A DNA stretch of 64,000 nt from Rhodobacteraceae bacterium F11138 (GTDB lineage Bacteria > Pseudomonadota > Alphaproteobacteria > Rhodobacterales > Rhodobacteraceae): NCBI GenBank assembly GCA_016521575.1, contig JAEKDP010000001.1:601894-665893 (forward strand), written 5' to 3'. Within the stretch, counting starts at the first letter, position 1, and each line of letters begins with the position of its first letter. The position numbers and the translations under genes were made by a program. The notes under the pieces are model-generated. The model searched no databases, was not told where the DNA came from, and saw only the letters and a program-made list of their open reading frames with translations. Positions 27,209 through 37,687 of the stretch are shown here, piece by piece.

Positions 27209-27895
27209 ATGCCGCAATTGAAAAAGATCCTGCTGGTCGATGATGACGAAGACCTGCGTGACGCGTTGAGCGAACAACTGATCATGACCGAGGAATTCGA
27301 TGTATTCGAGGCTGGCGACGGCCAGGGCGCGATGGGTCGGGCCAAAGAAGCGCTGTATGACCTGATCATCCTGGATGTGGGGCTGCCGGATACGGATGGC
27401 CGCGAATTGTGCCGGCTGATGCGCAAACAGGGGGTCAAGGCTCCGATCCTGATGCTGACCGGTCATGACAGTGATGCCGATACGATCCTGGGGCTGGATT
27501 CGGGCGCCAACGATTATGTCACCAAGCCGTTCAAATTTCCGGTTCTTCTGGCGCGGATCCGTGCGCAACTGCGCCAGCACGAACAATCCGAAGACGCGGT
27601 TTTCGCGTTGGGGCCGTACACGTTCAAACCCGCCATGAAGATCTTGATCACCGAGGATGAGCGAAAAATTCGCCTGACCGAGAAAGAGACCAACATCCTG
27701 AAGTTCCTGTACCGCTCCAGCGACGGCGTGGTTCCGCGCGATGTTCTGCTGCACGAGGTGTGGGGGTATAACGCCGGGGTTACCACACATACCCTGGAAA
27801 CCCACATATACCGCTTGCGCCAGAAGATAGAGCCCGATCCGTCCAACGCCCGTCTTCTGGTCACAGAATCCGGCGGATATCGGCTGGTGGCGTAA
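27209..27895 (+). CDS. OmpR/PhoB-family response regulator (possibly CenR-like)
   Basis: This 228-residue protein has a receiver domain with acidic pair Asp11-Asp12, phospho-acceptor Asp56 in LDVGLPD and the TKPF lysine near 106. A winged-helix effector domain follows ([25 protein letters not shown]). The [22 protein letters not shown] linker resembles CenR of alphaproteobacteria, an envelope regulator; this match is from memory. No histidine kinase gene lies next to it. ATG 27209 is preceded by GGAGAG. A candidate small RNA follows about 90 bp after the stop. Confidence 0.85.
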   Translation: MPQLKKILLVDDDEDLRDALSEQLIMTEEFDVFEAGDGQGAMGRAKEALYDLIILDVGLPDTDGRELCRLMRKQGVKAPILMLTGHDSDADTILGLDSGANDYVTKPFKFPVLLARIRAQLRQHEQSEDAVFALGPYTFKPAMKILITEDERKIRLTEKETNILKFLYRSSDGVVPRDVLLHEVWGYNAGVTTHTLETHIYRLRQKIEPDPSNARLLVTESGGYRLVA

Positions 27896-27977
27896 GAATA
27901 GTGATTTACAAGTTAAACTTTACACGTTATGGTTGATTAAAGCGATCTCGATTAATGACGCGGCTTCAGATTGCGGC

Positions 27978-28064
27978 TATAATAAACCCATCCCGCGTAT
28001 GTCCGGGTCATGACATACACCTCCCTGTTGGACTAGGCCGGGCACTTGCCCGGCCCTTTTTTTG
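27978..28064 (+). ncRNA. Candidate orphan small RNA with promoter -10 and terminator
   Basis: A perfect TATAAT (27978-27983) predicts a start near 27990. The roughly 75-nt RNA would have hairpin 1 with arms GTATGTC and GACATAC (27997-28003, 28012-28018) and an 8-nt loop. A 17-nt open stretch (28019-28035) contains CCTCCC. An intrinsic terminator follows with arms GGCCGGGC and GCCCGGCC (28036-28055), loop ACTT, then CTTTTTTT. There is no open frame of note. CCUCCC is complementary to Shine-Dalgarno sequences, as in other trans-acting RNAs such as AbcR. The -35 region is unclear. Confidence 0.6.
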
Positions 28065-28173
28065 CCAAACGCAACGTGGTCGACGCCGGGGGCGCGCTGC
28101 CGGGAAACAGGGCTGGCAATGGGAAGCACGCGGGCATAGTGTCTGTGCGTTGCCCTAAAATGTCGAGAATGCC

Positions 28174-28962
28174 ATGCCTTTTTCCCTAGCAACCTGGAAC
28201 ATCAATTCGGTCCGTCTGCGCGAACCCATCGTTATGAAACTGTTGCGGGAACAGGCGCCGGACGTGTTGTGTCTGCAGGAATGCAAGTCGCCGGTCGAAA
28301 AGATCCCGACCGAAGGCTTTGCTTCGCTGGGCTATACCCACATGATCGCGCGTGGTCAGAAAGGCTATAACGGGGTTGCGATCCTGTCGCGTTTGCCCAT
28401 GGTCGAAGCCGGATCCGAGGATTTCGCCAGCTTGGGCCACGCGCGCCACATCGCCGGGCGGTTGGAGAACGGGGTTACCATCCACAATTTTTATGTCCCT
28501 GCGGGCGGCGACGTTCCCGATCGTGCGGTCAACGAGAAATTCGGGCAGAAACTGGACTATCTGACCGGAATGCGCGACTGGTTCCAGGGTGAGCGTCCCG
28601 AGAAATCCATTCTTGTGGGCGATCTGAACATTGCGCCGCGCGAAGACGACGTGTGGAGCCACAAGAAATTGCTCAAGGTCGTCAGCCACACCCCCATCGA
28701 AGTCGAACATCTGGCCCAGACCCAGGACGCGGGCGGATGGGTCGATGTCACCCGGCAGGACATTCCCGACGGGCCGCTGTTCAGTTGGTGGTCCTATCGG
28801 GCGCGCGACTGGTCGGCCGCGGACAAGGGGCGGCGGCTGGATCACGTCTGGGCGACGCCGGACATCAGCAATGCCGCCCATTCCAGCCGCGTTCTGCGCG
28901 ATGCGCGCGGATGGGAAAAACCCAGCGACCACGCCCCGATTTTTGCCAGTTTCGATCTCTAG
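28174..28962 (+). CDS. xth: Exodeoxyribonuclease III
   Basis: This 262-residue AP endonuclease/exonuclease has the family motifs: LATWNINSVRLR at the start, VLCLQECKSP with the metal-binding Glu, ILVGDLNIAPREDDVW with catalytic Asp and Asn, RRLDHVWATPDI, and the terminal SDHAPIFASFDL with the Asp-His pair. It repairs abasic sites and removes 3' blocks in DNA. It stands as a single gene. Confidence 0.95.
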   Translation: MPFSLATWNINSVRLREPIVMKLLREQAPDVLCLQECKSPVEKIPTEGFASLGYTHMIARGQKGYNGVAILSRLPMVEAGSEDFASLGHARHIAGRLENGVTIHNFYVPAGGDVPDRAVNEKFGQKLDYLTGMRDWFQGERPEKSILVGDLNIAPREDDVWSHKKLLKVVSHTPIEVEHLAQTQDAGGWVDVTRQDIPDGPLFSWWSYRARDWSAADKGRRLDHVWATPDISNAAHSSRVLRDARGWEKPSDHAPIFASFDL

Positions 28963-29042
28963 CGCAGGTTTTTGAAACTCTGCTCTTGGTTTCCGTTTCG
29001 TGTGCTTCCATATAGAGCGCCAAGTTCGAAGGAGAGGACCAG

Positions 29043-29957
29043 ATGATTGAATTGAATGCCGGCCCTGCCGCACCTGCGGATCTGATCAAGGATGCGACCG
29101 AAGGTACGTTCATGGCGGATGTGGTCGAGGCCTCCAACGAGATACCGGTCATCGTGGATTTCTGGGCGCCTTGGTGCGGCCCGTGCAAGACCCTGGGACC
29201 GATGCTGGAAAAGGCCGTGACGGCAGCCAAGGGCGCGGTCAGGATGGTCAAGGTCAATGTCGACGAAGCCCAGACGATCGCGGGTCAATTGCAGATTCAA
29301 TCGATCCCGACGGTCTATGCCTTTTACAAGGGACAGCCGGTTGACGGGTTTCAGGGGGCGTTGCCGGAATCCGAAATCAAGGCCTTTGTCGACCGGGTGA
29401 TCGCGGCGGGTGGCGGCGAAGCGCCGGGCGATACGTTGAACGACGCGGTCGAGGCCGCAGATGAAATGCTCAGTTCCGGGGCCGCTGTGGATGCGGCCCA
29501 GACCTTTGCCGCCATTCTGGCCGAAGACCCGAACCATGCCGGGGCCTATGGCGGTCTGGTGCGGTCCCATATCGCGCTGGAAGATCTGGAACAGGCCGAA
29601 GCGATCCTGAATGGCGCGCCGGCAGAGATTTCTGAAAGCGCCGAACTGGAAGCCGCCCACGCACAGCTGGAATTGGCGCGCCAGGCGGCGGATGCGGGGC
29701 CGGTGGCGGAACTGACCGCATCGGTCCAAGCCAACCCCGACGATCTGCAAGCCCGGTTCGATCTGGCGTTGGCGTTGCAGGCCAATGGCCAGACCGACGA
29801 CGCGGTGGAACAATTGCTGGAAGTCTTCCGCCGCGACCGGGAATGGAACGAGGGCGCAGCCAAGACCCAGCTGTTCACGATTTTCGATGCGCTCAAACCC
29901 AACGACCCGGTTGTTCTGAACGGCCGGCGCAAACTGAGTTCGATGATATTTGCCTAG
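29043..29957 (+). CDS. Thioredoxin-TPR protein (YbbN/CnoX-like)
   Basis: This 304-residue protein has an N-terminal thioredoxin domain with WAPWCGPCK (active CGPC near residue 44) and SIPTVYAFYKG. Helical TPR-like repeats follow to the end (ELEAAHAQLELARQAAD, NPDDLQARFDLALALQANGQ). This is the layout of YbbN/CnoX, which acts as a redox-linked chaperone holding clients for folding. Unlike E. coli YbbN it keeps both active cysteines. A small gap (27 bp) separates it from the LON-domain gene. Confidence 0.92.
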   Translation: MIELNAGPAAPADLIKDATEGTFMADVVEASNEIPVIVDFWAPWCGPCKTLGPMLEKAVTAAKGAVRMVKVNVDEAQTIAGQLQIQSIPTVYAFYKGQPVDGFQGALPESEIKAFVDRVIAAGGGEAPGDTLNDAVEAADEMLSSGAAVDAAQTFAAILAEDPNHAGAYGGLVRSHIALEDLEQAEAILNGAPAEISESAELEAAHAQLELARQAADAGPVAELTASVQANPDDLQARFDLALALQANGQTDDAVEQLLEVFRRDREWNEGAAKTQLFTIFDALKPNDPVVLNGRRKLSSMIFA

Positions 29958-29984
29958 TTGTGGAACGGGGCTAGTTTGGAGCGC

Positions 29985-30626
29985 ATGATGAATGCCGCAG
30001 ACTTGCCGGACACGATTTCCGTATTCCCGCTTCCGGGGGCTTTGTTGCTGCCCCGGTCGCGCTTGCCGCTGCATATCTTTGAACCCCGGTATCTGCAGAT
30101 GTTCGAAGATGCGCTGAAAACGTCAGAGCGGCTGATCGGCATGGTGCAACCGGATCCGAAACCCGACGGCAAGGATCGGCTGCACAGCATCGGTTGCGCC
30201 GGACGGATCACCCAGTTCTCGGAAACCGAGGACGGTCGTTATATGATCACCCTGAGCGGCATATCCCGGTTTCGCATTTTGCGGGAATGCGACGGTTTCC
30301 AGCCCTATCGCCGGTGCGATGTCGCATGGGACGCGTTCGAACATGATCTGGGCCGTTCGGAAACCGACCCGGGTTTTGACCGTCCGGCCTTCATGGCGCT
30401 GCTGGATCGCTACTTTTGTGCGCAACAGCTGTCGACCGACTGGGACGCGATCAAGGACGCAGAGGATGAATTGCTGATCAATTCGTTGTCGATGCTGCTG
30501 GATCTGGGGCCCGAGGACCGGCAGGCCCTGCTGGAAGCCCCCAGCTTGTCGGCGCGGCGCGAAACGCTTGTCACGCTTATGGAATACGCCCTGCGCGGCG
30601 GTCAAAGCAAGGAAACCATGCAATGA
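29985..30626 (+). CDS. LON substrate-binding-domain protein
   Basis: This 213-residue protein consists of the N-terminal substrate-recognition domain of Lon ([31 protein letters not shown], then [29 protein letters not shown]), without ATPase or protease parts. Its role is unknown; the partner may be a protease or chaperone. ATG 29985 has a GGAG ribosome site; an upstream TTG at 29958 is less likely. It overlaps the next gene by 4 bp and follows the thioredoxin-TPR gene, so these three form an operon. Confidence 0.9.
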   Translation: MMNAADLPDTISVFPLPGALLLPRSRLPLHIFEPRYLQMFEDALKTSERLIGMVQPDPKPDGKDRLHSIGCAGRITQFSETEDGRYMITLSGISRFRILRECDGFQPYRRCDVAWDAFEHDLGRSETDPGFDRPAFMALLDRYFCAQQLSTDWDAIKDAEDELLINSLSMLLDLGPEDRQALLEAPSLSARRETLVTLMEYALRGGQSKETMQ

Positions 30627-30808
30627 GCGATACCCGACCGGAATTTGACCGTCGCATGCTGGAGGCGCTGGTCTGTCCGCAGACCCAGTCCGGTCTCAGC
30701 TATGACGCCGACCGACAGGAACTGGTTTCCCGGTCCGCCGGCCTGGCGTTTCCAATTCGCAACGGCATCCCGGTGATGCTGGTCGATGAGGCCCGCGAAC
30801 TGGACTGA
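30623..30808 (+). CDS. Trm112-family zinc-ribbon-like small protein
   Basis: This 61-residue protein has [17 protein letters not shown] and [18 protein letters not shown], the Trm112/UPF0434 pattern. Eukaryotic Trm112 activates methyltransferases; the bacterial role is uncertain. The bacterial members often keep only part of the zinc ligands, as here (one CP motif). It overlaps the LON-domain gene by ATGA. Confidence 0.88.
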   Translation: MSDTRPEFDRRMLEALVCPQTQSGLSYDADRQELVSRSAGLAFPIRNGIPVMLVDEARELD

Positions 30809-30814
30809 TCCGGG

Positions 30815-32041
30815 TCAGATCGGTTTGCCCTGCAGGAGTTTCGGCAATTGCCCTGTCAATCCTGCGGCCTCGCGGATCAGACCACGGCGCAGACCGGGTA
30901 TGGCGTTGATCAGGCCCATGCCCAGATCCCGGCCCAAGCGCAGTATCGTGTTGTCATTTGAAAACAAGCGGTTGAACGCATCGGTCGCCAGGGCCAGCGC
31001 CGCTGTGTCGAACCGCCGCCATTGCTGATACTGCTGCAAGGCGCCCGGTGCCCCGATGTCTTCGCCCCGGCGCACGGCCAGAACCAGGGTTTCGGCCAAG
31101 GCCGCCACATCGCGCAGCCCGGCATTCAGCCCCTGTCCGGCGATCGGGTGCACCCCGTGGGCGGCGTCTCCGACCAAGGCCAGCCGCTGGCTGATGAAAC
31201 TGTTGGCGATGGTCAGGTTCAAAGGATAGGTGAACCTTTGGCCGATCAGCTCCAGCTGGCCCAGGAAATCGCCGAAGCGCGGGTGCAGTTCGGCCAGATA
31301 GCCCGCATCGTCCAGCGCGTTGATGCGCAAGGCGGTCGCGGTGCGTTCGCTCCAGACAATCGAACTGCGGTTGCCGGTCAGGGGCAGAATCGCCAAGGGT
31401 CCGGGCGGCATGAAGAACTGATGCGCAATGCCATTGTGGGGCTTTTCATGGCCAATCGCGCACACCAGTGCGGTTTGCCCATAGTCCCAGCCAGTGCGCT
31501 TGATCCCGGCGCGGCGCGCGGTGCCGCTGTTGCGCCCGTCCGAACCCACCAGCAACCACCCGTTGACGGTGCTGCCGTCATCCAGCGTCACCGTTGCGCC
31601 GGTCGCGTCGGTGGATTGCGCCACAACGGTCCGGCCGTCGATCTGCGTGATCAGCGGTTCATCCCGCATCGCGTCCAGCAAGGCAGGGCGCAGATGGCGG
31701 TCCTCGACCATATATCCCATTGGCCCTTCTTCGATTTCGGCATGATCGAAATGCAGGAACAGCGGTGATGGCCCAAGGCCCGCATGCCCGTCGGTGACCG
31801 TGATTTCCAGCATCGGTTGCGCCGAATCGGCGATCCGGGGCCAGATGCCGATGGCCGCCAGCAGGCGCTGTGACGTCAGCGCCAGGGCATAGCCGCGCCC
31901 GTCGAACGCCGCGTCTCTGCGGGTGGCGGCCGGTAGCGCGTCGATCACCGTGACGCGCTGCCCGGTCTGAGCCAGCGCCAAGGCCAGGGTCGGGCCGTTC
32001 AGCCCGCCGCCAACAATGATGATATCGGTTTCAGGTGTCAT
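30815..32041 (-). CDS. UbiH/UbiF/Coq6-type ubiquinone hydroxylase
   Basis: This 408-residue flavin monooxygenase has the FAD motif IIIVGGGLNGPTLALALAQTGQ, the DG fingerprint LVGSDGRNSGTARRAGI and the second FAD motif LVGDAAHGVHPIAGQGLNAGLRD, typical of UbiH/Coq6. It hydroxylates the aromatic ring during ubiquinone synthesis; which ring position cannot be read. ATG 32041 gives the family N terminus. It is convergent with the Trm112 gene and divergent from the amidase. Confidence 0.9.
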   Translation of the reverse strand: MTPETDIIIVGGGLNGPTLALALAQTGQRVTVIDALPAATRRDAAFDGRGYALALTSQRLLAAIGIWPRIADSAQPMLEITVTDGHAGLGPSPLFLHFDHAEIEEGPMGYMVEDRHLRPALLDAMRDEPLITQIDGRTVVAQSTDATGATVTLDDGSTVNGWLLVGSDGRNSGTARRAGIKRTGWDYGQTALVCAIGHEKPHNGIAHQFFMPPGPLAILPLTGNRSSIVWSERTATALRINALDDAGYLAELHPRFGDFLGQLELIGQRFTYPLNLTIANSFISQRLALVGDAAHGVHPIAGQGLNAGLRDVAALAETLVLAVRRGEDIGAPGALQQYQQWRRFDTAALALATDAFNRLFSNDNTILRLGRDLGMGLINAIPGLRRGLIREAAGLTGQLPKLLQGKPI

Positions 32042-32125
32042 GCCCTGCAATATGATTGACCGGCCGGGATTGTCCATGCGCGGTGCTGTCGCTAGGCTCC
32101 GCGCAAGTCAAAGGATGAGGGCGGT

Positions 32126-33454
32126 ATGCAGGACTGGTTGAAAATGAGCGCGGGCGATCTGGGGCGCGCGATCGGTGCAGGCAAGATTGATCCGGTGGAT
32201 TTGACATGCGCCTATCTGGACGCGATCGATGTCCACCCGGCGCGCGACCGGATCTATGCCCGCGTGACCCATGACAGGGCCCTGTCCGAAGCCGAGGCCG
32301 CACGGTCCCGTGCCAAGGCCGAACAGCGGTTGTCGCTGGTCGACGGGGTGCCGATCAGCTGGAAGGATCTGTTTGATACCGCGGGTATCGTCACCGAATC
32401 CGGCTCGGCCTTGCTGAAGGGCCGAACACCGGACGAGGACGCGCTGGTGCTGCGCAATGCCACCGCAATGGGCAGCGTATGTCTGGGCAAGACCCATATG
32501 AGTGAATTGGCTTTCTCGGGGTTGGGGTTGAACCCGATCACGGCGACACCGCCCTGTATCAACGACGATCAGGCCGCGCCCGGCGGGTCTTCGTCCGGCG
32601 CGGGGGCATCGGTGGCTTTCGATCTCGCGGTCTGCGGGATCGGCTCGGATACGGGCGGATCGGTGCGGATTCCGGCGGCATGGAACGATCTGGTGGGGCT
32701 GAAAACCACCTCTGGTCGGATCAGCCTGGACGGCGTGGTGCCGTTGTGCCCGGAATTCGACACTGTTGGCCCGCTGACGCGCACAGTCGAGGATGCGGCC
32801 CTGATGCTGGCCATGCTGGAAGGCGACCAGCCTGTCGATCTGCGCGGCACGACCCTGCGGGGCCGCCGGCTGGGTGTTTTGCAGACTTCCGCCCTGGAAG
32901 ATGTTCGCCCCGAACCGCTCGGCGCGTTCGAAGCGGCGATCAAGCGGCTGGAGGCGGCGGGGGCCATCATCGAGCCGATCGAGGTGCCGGAACTGGAAGA
33001 GGCGATGACGCTCAATGCGGTGTTGTACACGGCCGAGGCATACGGGGTCTGGCGCGACGTGATCGAAGCCAATCCACAGGCGATGTACGAACCTATTCTG
33101 GAACGATTCCGCGCCGGTGCCGGTTTTTCGGGTCCAGATTATGTTTCGGCTTGGACCAGGCTGCGCGCGGTGCGCCGGGTCTGGGAACGCACCTGCGCAG
33201 GCTATGACGCGATCCTGTGCCCGACGGCCCCGAACCTGCCGCCGAATGTAAAGCGGCTGAATGAGGATCGCGAATATTATGTCACCGAGAATCTGCTGAC
33301 CCTGCGCAATACGCGCATTGGCAATCTGATGGGGCTGTGTTCCCTGACCCTGCCGACCGGGGTGCCCAGCTGCGGGCTTTCGCTGATGGGTACGCCCAAC
33401 GGGGAAGAGGCGTTGTTGCGGCTGGGGGCGGCGGCGGAACGCGCTTTGGCCTGA
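32126..33454 (+). CDS. Amidase-signature family hydrolase
   Basis: This 442-residue amidase has the Ser-cisSer-Lys triad in place: Lys80 in SWKDLFD, Ser155/156 in GGSSSGAGAS, and nucleophile Ser179 in GSDTGGSVRIPAA. Family members hydrolyse amides, including GatA, but there are no gatB or gatC genes here, so it is a general amidase with unknown substrate. It stands between divergent ubi and forward aminotransferase genes. Confidence 0.9.
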   Translation: MQDWLKMSAGDLGRAIGAGKIDPVDLTCAYLDAIDVHPARDRIYARVTHDRALSEAEAARSRAKAEQRLSLVDGVPISWKDLFDTAGIVTESGSALLKGRTPDEDALVLRNATAMGSVCLGKTHMSELAFSGLGLNPITATPPCINDDQAAPGGSSSGAGASVAFDLAVCGIGSDTGGSVRIPAAWNDLVGLKTTSGRISLDGVVPLCPEFDTVGPLTRTVEDAALMLAMLEGDQPVDLRGTTLRGRRLGVLQTSALEDVRPEPLGAFEAAIKRLEAAGAIIEPIEVPELEEAMTLNAVLYTAEAYGVWRDVIEANPQAMYEPILERFRAGAGFSGPDYVSAWTRLRAVRRVWERTCAGYDAILCPTAPNLPPNVKRLNEDREYYVTENLLTLRNTRIGNLMGLCSLTLPTGVPSCGLSLMGTPNGEEALLRLGAAAERALA

Positions 33455-33560
33455 AAGCCACAACTTGGCGTGCGTGGCCCTGTTGCTCTGGACGCGAGGG
33501 TGTCGGGTCTGTAACCTGTTGCGCAACGGGGCGAAAATGATCCCGACTTGAGGCTGCAGC

Positions 33561-34742
33561 ATGAATTTACCCGATCGGTTTGCGAACCTGCCGGAATATG
33601 CATTCCCGCGTCTGCGCGCGTTGCTGGATCAGCATGCGCCCGGTGGCGACGTGGTACACATGACCATAGGCGAGCCGAAACATGCGTTTCCGGCCTGGGT
33701 CACGGATGTGATTGCCGAGAATGCCGCCGGGTTCAATTCTTATCCACCAAATGACGGCACGCCGGACTTGCGCCGCGCGATCGCCGATTGGGTGCATCGC
33801 CGGTATGGCGTTGCCCTGGATGCCGACACGCAGGTCATGGCACTGAACGGAACCCGCGAGGGGCTGTACAATGCCGCCATGGCCCTGTGCCCGGAACAGA
33901 AAGACGGGCAGAAACCCGCGATCCTGACGCCGAACCCGTTTTATCAGGTCTACATGATTGCCGCCCTGTCGGTGGGGGCCGAGCCGGTGTTCGTACCTGC
34001 AACCGTGGCGAGCGGCCATCTGCCGGATTATGCCGGGGTCGGACGCGAGATTCTGAACCGCACTGCAATCGTCTATGTCTGTTCGCCGGCCAATCCGCAG
34101 GGGGCCGTGGCTGATCGGGCGTATTGGGCGGATCTGTTCGCGCTGGCCGAGCAATATGATTTCCGCATCTTCGCGGATGAATGTTATAGCGAAATCTATC
34201 GCGATGCGCCGCCGGTGGGTGCGTTGCAGGTGGCGCGTGAAATCGGTGCCGACCCCGAGCGGGTGACGATTTTCCATTCATTGTCCAAACGTTCGAATTT
34301 GCCGGGGCTGCGGTCGGGGTTCGTCGCGGGCGGTCCCGAAACCATCCGCCAGATCAAGCAGCTGCGGAATTATTCCGGCGCTCCTCTGCCTGGCCCGTTG
34401 CAGGCGGCGGCCGCGGCCGTCTGGGCCGATGAGGGGCATGTCGAAGAAAACCGGGCGCTGTATCGAGAAAAATTTGCCGTTGCGGATCAGGTGATGGCAC
34501 CGGTGCAGGGCTATCAGCCCCCCGAAGCGGGGTTCTTTCTGTGGCTGCCGGTGGAAAATGGTGAAACAGCCGCCTTGCAGGTCTGGCGGGAAACCGGGGT
34601 GCGGGTTCTGCCAGGCGCGTATCTGGCGCAAGGCGGGCCGGGGCAAAACCCGGGCGAAGGATATATCCGGGCTGCCATGGTGGCCCCAAAAACAGAAATG
34701 CAGGACGGGCTGATCAGGCTGCGTGACTGCTTGTACAGGTAG
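33561..34742 (+). CDS. Class I/II PLP aminotransferase (DapC-like)
   Basis: This 393-residue fold-type I aminotransferase has [11 protein letters not shown] near the N terminus, the [10 protein letters not shown] substrate loop, the ADECYSEIY Asp and [17 protein letters not shown] with the PLP lysine. Overall it resembles succinyldiaminopimelate aminotransferase DapC of lysine biosynthesis, but this class is hard to assign without a search. It is 13 bp before ftsK, possibly cotranscribed. Confidence 0.85.
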   Translation: MNLPDRFANLPEYAFPRLRALLDQHAPGGDVVHMTIGEPKHAFPAWVTDVIAENAAGFNSYPPNDGTPDLRRAIADWVHRRYGVALDADTQVMALNGTREGLYNAAMALCPEQKDGQKPAILTPNPFYQVYMIAALSVGAEPVFVPATVASGHLPDYAGVGREILNRTAIVYVCSPANPQGAVADRAYWADLFALAEQYDFRIFADECYSEIYRDAPPVGALQVAREIGADPERVTIFHSLSKRSNLPGLRSGFVAGGPETIRQIKQLRNYSGAPLPGPLQAAAAAVWADEGHVEENRALYREKFAVADQVMAPVQGYQPPEAGFFLWLPVENGETAALQVWRETGVRVLPGAYLAQGGPGQNPGEGYIRAAMVAPKTEMQDGLIRLRDCLYR

Positions 34743-34755
34743 ACCGAGGGTAGGC

Positions 34756-37644
34756 ATGGCATATCATTCACGCAGTCGCGATCCGCTGTTGGACAGCAAC
34801 ATGCAGGCGGCCATTGAAAAACGCGGCAAGGAGCTGATCGGTATTGCGCTGATCTGCCTGGGGCTGGCGGCTGCGGCGATGATTGCATCCTATACGCCGG
34901 ATGATCCCAACTGGATGGTGTCGACGGATGAGCCGGTGCAGAACTGGATGGGCCGTATCGGGGCCTCGGTCGCGGCACCGCTGTTCATGATCGTGGGCTG
35001 GGGCAGCTGGGGCATCGCGCTGATCTGTCTGGTCTGGGGCGTTCGGTTTCTGCTGCATCGCGGCGAAGATCGTGCCGTCGGGCGTCTGATCTTTGCGCCC
35101 ATCGCGGTGGCCGTCGCTTCGATCTATGCCGCGACGCTGGTGCCGGATGCCCAGTGGCGTGCGACGCACAGTTTCGGCCTGGGTGGCCTGTTCGGGGATA
35201 CGGTGATGGGGGCGCTGCTGACGCTGCTGCCGATCGGATCCCATCTGGCGCTCAAGCTGCTGTCGCTGGTGGCCGCAATGTGTCTGCTGGGAATGGGGGC
35301 TTTCGTGTTCGGCTTTACCCGGGCCGAGATCGGGCGGGGTATCCGCGCCATGCTGATTGGGCTGATCATGGGCTATGGTGCCCTGGTGACCCTGTTGGGC
35401 CGCGGGGCGCGCACCGCGGTGGACAAGGCCCGCAGCAAGCACGCACAGATCGAAGAACGCCGCGAAGAGGCCCGTCAGACCCGATCCGAGGCAGCCGCCA
35501 TGGCCGCCGCGCGCGCGGGTGATGTATCGGCTGCTATGTCGATGCCCGCTGATGATGTGCAATTCGAAACCGTAGAAGAGCTTGACGACGCCGAAGACCG
35601 CAGCGGTTTCTTGTCGCGTATGCCGTCGCTGATCCGCCGCCCCGAGCCCATGCCGCAAGCCGAACTGGTCGACCCCGAAGAGGTCGAAGGCTATGATGAA
35701 ATGCCGGAAGACGATCGCATCAGCGCCCGTATCGCGGATGCGGTGCGCGCCCGGCTTCGCCCGGATCAGCCCAAGGATGATCCCAGCCGTCCCTTGACCC
35801 GGGGCCGGGGCAGGGGGCCGGATCCATTGGTATTGAACACGTCCGGTCTGCGGCCCGAACCGCCGCTGACTGCGGATCAGCCTGCTGCGGAACCACAGGG
35901 GATGATGATTGCGAACGCAGAACCGCCGGAAACGATGCAGTTCCAATCCGAGGTTCTGGAAGAACACGAAGCTGATGACACCCTGCCGCTGGTGGAACCG
36001 GAACCGGCCGCGCCGGCCATTCCGGCGCTGGAGCCGCGCAAGGTGGTCAAGAACCTTCCCCGCAAATCCCCTGCGCCGTCCCGCCGCGCACAGGCCGAGG
36101 CGCAACCGGCGCTGGCGTTCGACGAAGATGCGACCGCGTTCGAGTTGCCTCCGCTGAATTTGTTGACCAATCCCGCGTCGATCCAGCGCCACGTCCTGAG
36201 CGACGAGGCGCTGGAGGAAAACGCCCGCATGCTGGAAAGCGTTCTGGATGATTACGGCGTCAAGGGCGAAATCGTCAGCGTGCGCCCCGGCCCGGTGGTC
36301 ACCATGTACGAACTGGAACCGGCGCCGGGCCTGAAAGCCAGCCGCGTGATCGGTCTGTCCGATGATATCGCGCGCTCGATGATGGCCTTGTCCGCACGGG
36401 TCAGCACGGTGCCCGGACGCTCGGTCATCGGTATCGAACTGCCCAACGAAAAGCGTGAGATGTGCGTGCTGCGCGAAGTGCTGGCCGCGCGCGATTTCGG
36501 CGACAGCAACATGAGTCTGCCGCTGGCTCTGGGCAAGGACATCGGGGGCGATCCGGTTGTCGCCAACCTGGCCAAGATGCCACACCTGCTGATCGCCGGG
36601 ACCACGGGGTCGGGTAAGTCGGTTGCCATCAACACGATGATCCTGAGCCTGCTTTACAAGCTGACGCCGGAGGAATGCCGCCTGATCATGATCGACCCGA
36701 AGATGCTGGAACTGTCGGTCTATGACGGCATCCCGCATCTGCTGTCGCCGGTGGTGACCGACCCCAAGAAGGCGGTCGTGGCCCTGAAATGGGTCGTGGG
36801 CGAGATGGAAGACCGCTATCGCAAGATGTCCAAGATGGGCGTGCGCAATATCGAAGGCTATAACAGCCGGGTGAACGATGCGCTGGCCAAGGGCGAAATG
36901 TTTTCCCGCACGGTGCAGACGGGCTTTGACGACGAAACCGGCGATCCGGTGTTCGAGACCGAAGAATTCGCCCCCGAAGCGATGCCCTTCATCGTGGTGA
37001 TCGTGGACGAGATGGCCGACCTGATGATGGTCGCGGGCAAGGAAATCGAGGCCTGCATCCAGCGTCTGGCGCAAATGGCGCGGGCTTCGGGCATTCACCT
37101 TATCATGGCGACACAGCGCCCGTCGGTCGACGTGATCACCGGCACGATCAAGGCCAACTTCCCCACGCGGATTTCCTTCCAGGTCACGTCGAAGATCGAC
37201 AGCCGCACCATTCTGGGCGAGATGGGGGCCGAACAGCTGCTGGGCATGGGTGATATGCTCTACATGGCAGGCGGCGCCAAGATCACCCGCTGTCATGGCC
37301 CATTCGTTTCCGACGAAGAGGTCGAAGAAGTCGTCAACCATCTCAAGGGTTTTGGTCCGCCCGAGTACATGCGCGGCGTGGTCGAAGGCCCGGACGAGGA
37401 CAAGGAAAGCAATATCGACGCGGTTCTGGGCCTTGGCGGCAACACCAATGGCGAAGACGCCTTGTACGATCAGGCGGTGCAGGTCGTTATCCAGGACCGG
37501 AAATGTTCGACCAGCTACATACAACGCAAACTGGCCATCGGTTACAACAAGGCCGCGCGTCTTGTCGAACAGATGGAGGACCAGGGGCTGGTTTCCCCGG
37601 CGAACCATGTGGGGAAACGTGAAATTCTTGTGCCTGAACAGTAA
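34756..37644 (+). CDS. ftsK: DNA translocase FtsK
   Basis: This 962-residue protein has four N-terminal helices (about residues 25-210), a long acidic Pro-rich linker to about 470, a motor domain with Walker A GTTGSGKS near 614 and Walker [13 protein letters not shown]. The C-terminal gamma winged helix ([33 protein letters not shown]) reads KOPS sequences. It pumps chromosome DNA at the septum. ATG 34756 follows GAGGGTAGGC. Confidence 0.95.
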   Translation: MAYHSRSRDPLLDSNMQAAIEKRGKELIGIALICLGLAAAAMIASYTPDDPNWMVSTDEPVQNWMGRIGASVAAPLFMIVGWGSWGIALICLVWGVRFLLHRGEDRAVGRLIFAPIAVAVASIYAATLVPDAQWRATHSFGLGGLFGDTVMGALLTLLPIGSHLALKLLSLVAAMCLLGMGAFVFGFTRAEIGRGIRAMLIGLIMGYGALVTLLGRGARTAVDKARSKHAQIEERREEARQTRSEAAAMAAARAGDVSAAMSMPADDVQFETVEELDDAEDRSGFLSRMPSLIRRPEPMPQAELVDPEEVEGYDEMPEDDRISARIADAVRARLRPDQPKDDPSRPLTRGRGRGPDPLVLNTSGLRPEPPLTADQPAAEPQGMMIANAEPPETMQFQSEVLEEHEADDTLPLVEPEPAAPAIPALEPRKVVKNLPRKSPAPSRRAQAEAQPALAFDEDATAFELPPLNLLTNPASIQRHVLSDEALEENARMLESVLDDYGVKGEIVSVRPGPVVTMYELEPAPGLKASRVIGLSDDIARSMMALSARVSTVPGRSVIGIELPNEKREMCVLREVLAARDFGDSNMSLPLALGKDIGGDPVVANLAKMPHLLIAGTTGSGKSVAINTMILSLLYKLTPEECRLIMIDPKMLELSVYDGIPHLLSPVVTDPKKAVVALKWVVGEMEDRYRKMSKMGVRNIEGYNSRVNDALAKGEMFSRTVQTGFDDETGDPVFETEEFAPEAMPFIVVIVDEMADLMMVAGKEIEACIQRLAQMARASGIHLIMATQRPSVDVITGTIKANFPTRISFQVTSKIDSRTILGEMGAEQLLGMGDMLYMAGGAKITRCHGPFVSDEEVEEVVNHLKGFGPPEYMRGVVEGPDEDKESNIDAVLGLGGNTNGEDALYDQAVQVVIQDRKCSTSYIQRKLAIGYNKAARLVEQMEDQGLVSPANHVGKREILVPEQ

Positions 37645-37687
37645 CCGGGACGGTTCACTTCGGCGCACAAGACCCTATGTACAGGGC

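Noticed and set aside
34768-37668. 966-residue minus-strand frame
   Set aside because: It lies wholly antisense to ftsK, which has Walker motifs and a gamma domain; the minus product shows only low-complexity His, Arg and Gln.
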